A stretch of DNA of 39,372 bases from Bolinopsis microptera. Lineage: Eukaryota; Ctenophora; Tentaculata; Lobata; Bolinopsidae. The translations under genes and the position numbers were made by a program. Below are positions 35,641-39,372 of the stretch, one piece after another. The notes under the pieces were generated by a model. The model saw nothing but the letters and a program-made list of their open reading frames with translations. It was not told where the DNA came from and made no database searches. Where the stretch lies: positions 1 to 39,372 of the forward strand of contig NW_026971816.1 of the NCBI RefSeq assembly GCF_026151205.1, written 5' to 3'. Position 1 is the first letter of the stretch. Each line of letters begins with the position of its first letter.

Positions 35641-38600
35641 GCGCCCTTATTGCCCCCCCCCCCCCCGCCCCCTAGTTTTTTTCCCCCCCCGGGGTTTTTT
35701 TAACTAAACGCAAAAAGAAACCCAACAAGCCTTGGTTTTTAAAAAAAAGTAATTAACTTTTTAAATTTTTAAATAAACCCACCTTGCCTGATTTTCCCCC
35801 CCCCTAAAACTCCCGTGAAAATTTCGGGTTTTTTTAAATGTCCCCAAAAATTTCAAAATGGGGGGTTTTTTTTTTTTAAACCCAAAAAAATAAAAAAAAA
35901 AAATTTTAGGAATTTGGGGAAAAATTTGGCCTTTTGTTGGGGGAAAAATTTTGGGATTTTAAACCTAAAAAAGGGGGGGCCCAAAAAATTTTTCAATTTT
36001 TCGTTTTTCCCCCCGAAAAGAAGATAAAAAAAACCAACTCTTTTCAAGAAAAGGGCCCCGAGTTTATAAACAATTGGGCGTAGGGAATTTCCAAAAAGCC
36101 AAACTATAAATTTATAAACCCTTTTTTATAGTTTTGAGTAAAACATTGGGGGGAGAAAAACCCCCAATTTTCAGTTTAAATAAAAGGTTGAAAAAAAAAT
36201 TAATCAAAAATTTAAAAAATGTATTTTTTTATAAAAATATCTTTTGAAAAAAAAAAGCATAATTAGGTAAAAAATTTTTTTCCAAACAAAAAAAACCAAA
36301 AACGTTTTTGGTTTTTAAAAAAATTTTTTTTGCAGAGTTTTAAACCCCCAGAAAAAAAAAGCAGTGGCATTGGGGGCTTTTAAATTTTGTTGGTAAGGGG
36401 CGTAAATTTTTAATTTTAAACCCCCCCCGGTGAAAGGGGAAAGGGCCCCCAAAAAAACTCCAAAGGGGCCCCCCTTTTGGTTAGGCCCAAAAATTTACAA
36501 AATCCCCTTTTTTTCCCCCCCTCCAATTTAGCCTTTCCCTCCCCCGACAATCCCTTTTTCAAAAAAGGGTTTTTTTCCCTTTTTTGCCCCCCAGCTCGGT
36601 GGAATTTTTTCCCCCCCCTTTTTAAAACTGGTTGATACCCCTTTTTTTTAAAATAGAAAAAGTAATTCCTGTGGAAATTTTTCTTTCCCCCCGGTTATTT
36701 CTCGACAGTTGTTTTTTTCCAAAAGGACTTTTTTTAGCATCCATTTTTTCCCTGGGAAAAAAGGCCCCCCCAAATAATTTTTTTTTCCCCCCTACCAAAA
36801 AAACCCCCAAAAATTTTCCCCCCTTTAAAAGAGTTTTTTTTCCCCTTTTTCCCCTTTTTGTTCCCCTGATGAAAAAACACACCATGGACCTTCCCCCCGT
36901 ACCCCTTTAAGGGCCGTGAAAATAGTTTCCCCAAAATTTTAAAAAATTTTCCTTTTGGAACCAGGAATTTTAATCCCCCTTTCCCCCCTACCCAACCCCG
37001 GCTTTGTCCCCCGTAAAAGGGAAACGGAAAAAACTTGAAAACTTTTTTAAAAACCCTACAAGAAAACGTAAAAAAAACAAACGGGCCCCCCCCCAATTTT
37101 CCAACTATGAAAAAAATAAAAAAAAGAAATAAAAAGGGGGTAAAAAAAACAACTGCCTAATTACTACGACAGGGTTTATCAGGATTTACTAAAAATTTTT
37201 TTTTTGAATGCATCAGAATGACAAACCCCCCGCAAAAATCCCCAAAATGGTTGGGGAAAACCCCCGGATAAAAAGTGAAAAAGTGGGAAAAAAAATAAAA
37301 ATTTAACGTTTTCCCCCCTTTACCAAAGTTTAAAAATTTAAGTTGGGGATAATTTTTTATTAAATTTTTTCCCTTGAAACTAGAAACAAAAAAACGGGGG
37401 TTTTTTTAGTTTTCAAAACCGGCCCCATGGGGCCACCTGCTCAAAAAAAATTTATTTAAAAAAATTTTTTTTTTTAAAAAGAGAGGCCCGGGGGCCCCCC
37501 GGTTGGCCCCCCAAAAATAGGGAAAATAGAAAAAAGCTTTTTCACCCCCCCTGGGGGTAAAAAAGGGGGAAAATCCCCCCCCCCTGTGGGAGGATGCCCC
37601 TGGGAAAAAAAAAAGATGTTGAACAAGGGATTTAAGGTAAAAGTTTTTTGGGTTTTGGGGGTGGTTCCCCCAAATAGATTTAAAAAAAGCTTTTAAATGG
37701 TGGTTTTAAAATTTGGGGGGAACTGGAAAGAGAAGGGGGCGAAAAAAAACGGCGGGTTTTTTAAAAAATAGCCCCCCATGTTTCACCTGTCCCCCCGGGG
37801 GCCCCCCAACTCCCCCCGGCACCCCCTAAACCCTTTTTAGGGGGGTTCCCCCCCCCGTTTAAAAAATTGGGAAAAAAATGGGTGGGGGGATGTTGGTTGG
37901 GGGCCCCAAAATTCCCCCCTTGAGAGAAGGGGGGTAGTAAAATCCCCCCCCCAAAAAATTTGACCCCCCCTTTTTTTGGGCAATAGCCCGGGCACTGTCC
38001 CCGAAAGTGTGGAACAGTTCCCCCCCCCTCCGTCCCCCCCCCCGGCATTTAGGAAAAAAGCACTTGTGGGTCCCCGATTTTTTCGAATGGGGGGGTAGGG
38101 TTTTGTTGAAAGGCTACAATGTCCCTTTTAGAGGTGCAAAAATGGGGAGTTCTATAAATTTTTGTTGTTTTTTACCCGAGTGTAGTGTTTTGGGTTTTTT
38201 TATGATGATTTAAACTCCCCCCAAAAAAAAAATTTTTTTTTTGTCGATAAAAAAAAACCCAAATAAAAATTTTGATGTTTTCCCCTCAAAGGTGGAGGGG
38301 GGGCCCCCCCCCCCGGGGCGGGGGGTTTTTTCCCCCTGCAAAAAACTGTCGGGAACCCCCCGGACTTTTTTATTTTTTTTTTAAGGACAAAATTTTGGAA
38401 ATTGAGAAAAATTTTACCATAAAAAAAAATATTTAAAACCCCAAAAAATGGGTCAGAAAAATTCCCCCAAAAAAAAAACTTTTTTTTTTGTTTTTTCACA
38501 AATGTTTTTTAACTACAAATTTTTAAAAAATTTTTTGGAATCTTTAACTATAGCTGCCTATAGTTAAACAGTATAGTTTCCCCTTTTTTCTGAAAAAGTA

Positions 38601-39372
38601 GTAAAAATTTCTAATTAGATTTTAAATTAACAAAAAAAAAAAAACATCCCCTTTGGTTTTAAAAGAGCAGGGTTTTGACGGTTTTTTTAAAAACGGATTT
38701 TTTGGTTAAACTTTGTCCCCACACCCGAAAAAAAAAAAACCTATTTTTACGTGGGGGGTTTCCCCTTAAAAAAACTTTTTTTTTTATATCGGCTCCAACC
38801 TTTGGAATAGAAGAAACGTCCCCCAGGAAAAATGAATAATTTTTTCAGTGCCAGTAAAATTTTTTCGGTTTGCATTCGATTTTTTTTTTACCCCTTTAAT
38901 TAAATTTTTAACAGAAAAAAAAAAATGAACGTTTTAAACGTACGGGAGTCAAAAGGGGAAAAATAGGAAATAAAAAATATTTGTAAAAAATTAAAATTTT
39001 TTTTAAAGTTTTTTTAAAAAAAATAAAAATTAGAATTTTGGGGTCCCCTGTTCGGTGGGTTTTCCCCCAAAAATTTAGTCAAAACCATAAAAAATAGATC
39101 CATGCCCCAATAAACCTTTTCCCCGAAAAGAAGGTAAATTTTTAAAATTAAAAAATTTTCCCCCCCTTCAGAAAAAAGAACAAGTGAAAAAAAAAAATGA
39201 TGAAAAAGGAACAGGGAGGCCCAAACCCGAACTACCCTGAAAAGCAGCAGCCCCGAAAGTCAGCTTTTTAATTTTTTTTCCCCGTCCCCTTTTCCCCCCC
39301 CCTGGTTTTTTCGTTTAATAGGACATCCCCAAAACCCTTTTCCCAGGGGGGACGGAAAAAAATTTTTCCCCA

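Larger units (their letters stand above)
26761..39372. other. Strongly homopolymer-inflated sequence, no supportable gene
   Basis: From about 26761 to the window end nearly all sequence consists of short blocks of identical bases. No protein motif or RNA gene can be defended. Some underlying repeat structure is still visible and is listed separately: a kilobase-scale array at 29.06-31.84 kb, a related piece near 33.8 kb, T-tract repeats near 32.2 kb and a minisatellite near 35.5 kb. Confidence 0.6.

Noticed and set aside
39195-39260. AACAGGGAGG and CAGCAGCC text near the window end resembling parts of the kilobase unit
   Set aside because: The shared strings are short and the surrounding order does not match the unit, so a further copy cannot be supported.
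1-39372. CRISPR arrays, prokaryotic operons, toxin-antitoxin or defence islands
   Set aside because: No direct repeats with regular unique spacers, no tightly packed co-directional genes and no ribosome binding site pattern. The identifiable content is eukaryotic mobile-element sequence.

Overview
The window looks eukaryotic and most likely comes from an invertebrate animal. The evidence is a broken non-LTR retrotransposon with an AATAAA signal, a transposase-like relic of a type I associate with cnidarians, molluscs and fish, and a fragment of an esterase-like retroelement protein. No intact host gene, rRNA, convincing tRNA, CRISPR array or bacterial-style operon was found.

Only two stretches read like ordinary genomic DNA. 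At 1-2450 there is a plus-strand LINE remnant: an ORF1-like fragment at 1-288 runs into the C-terminal end of a reverse transcriptase ORF at 243-667, followed by a short 3' tail. A minus-strand DDE-type transposase-like reading frame follows at 1300-2450. It carries a candidate D/DxxH/E set but is broken by frame changes towards its N-terminal end. At about 25270-26760 there is a second clean island with a minus-strand SGNH (GDSL-like) hydrolase fragment carrying a GTND motif at 25886-26095.

The rest (about 2451-25270 and 26761-39372) is unlike normal DNA. It is built from blocks of homopolymer runs (A, T, C and G), with runs of 16-22 identical bases in places, and every frame is broken. Translations are strings of F, K, G and P, which reflect TTT, AAA, GGG and CCC codons rather than protein. 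Texture is worst at 2451-5450, 20761-25270 and 26761-39372, and milder at 5451-20760. The simplest explanation is unpolished, low-accuracy long-read consensus. The only clean islands contain mobile-element sequence, which would fit polishing by reads from other genomic copies.

Some repeat structure still shows through the noise: an array of about 1.0 kb units (near 29.06-31.84 kb) with a related piece near 33.8 kb, a 19-20 bp minisatellite near 35.5 kb, a T-tract array with ACG spacing near 32.2 kb, and a CTGAAA-type simple repeat near 28.9 kb. I see no support for a new multi-gene biological system. The items most worth checking are the kilobase array, the transposase-like relic, the apparent ORF1/ORF2 junction in the LINE, and the clean/noisy mosaic itself.
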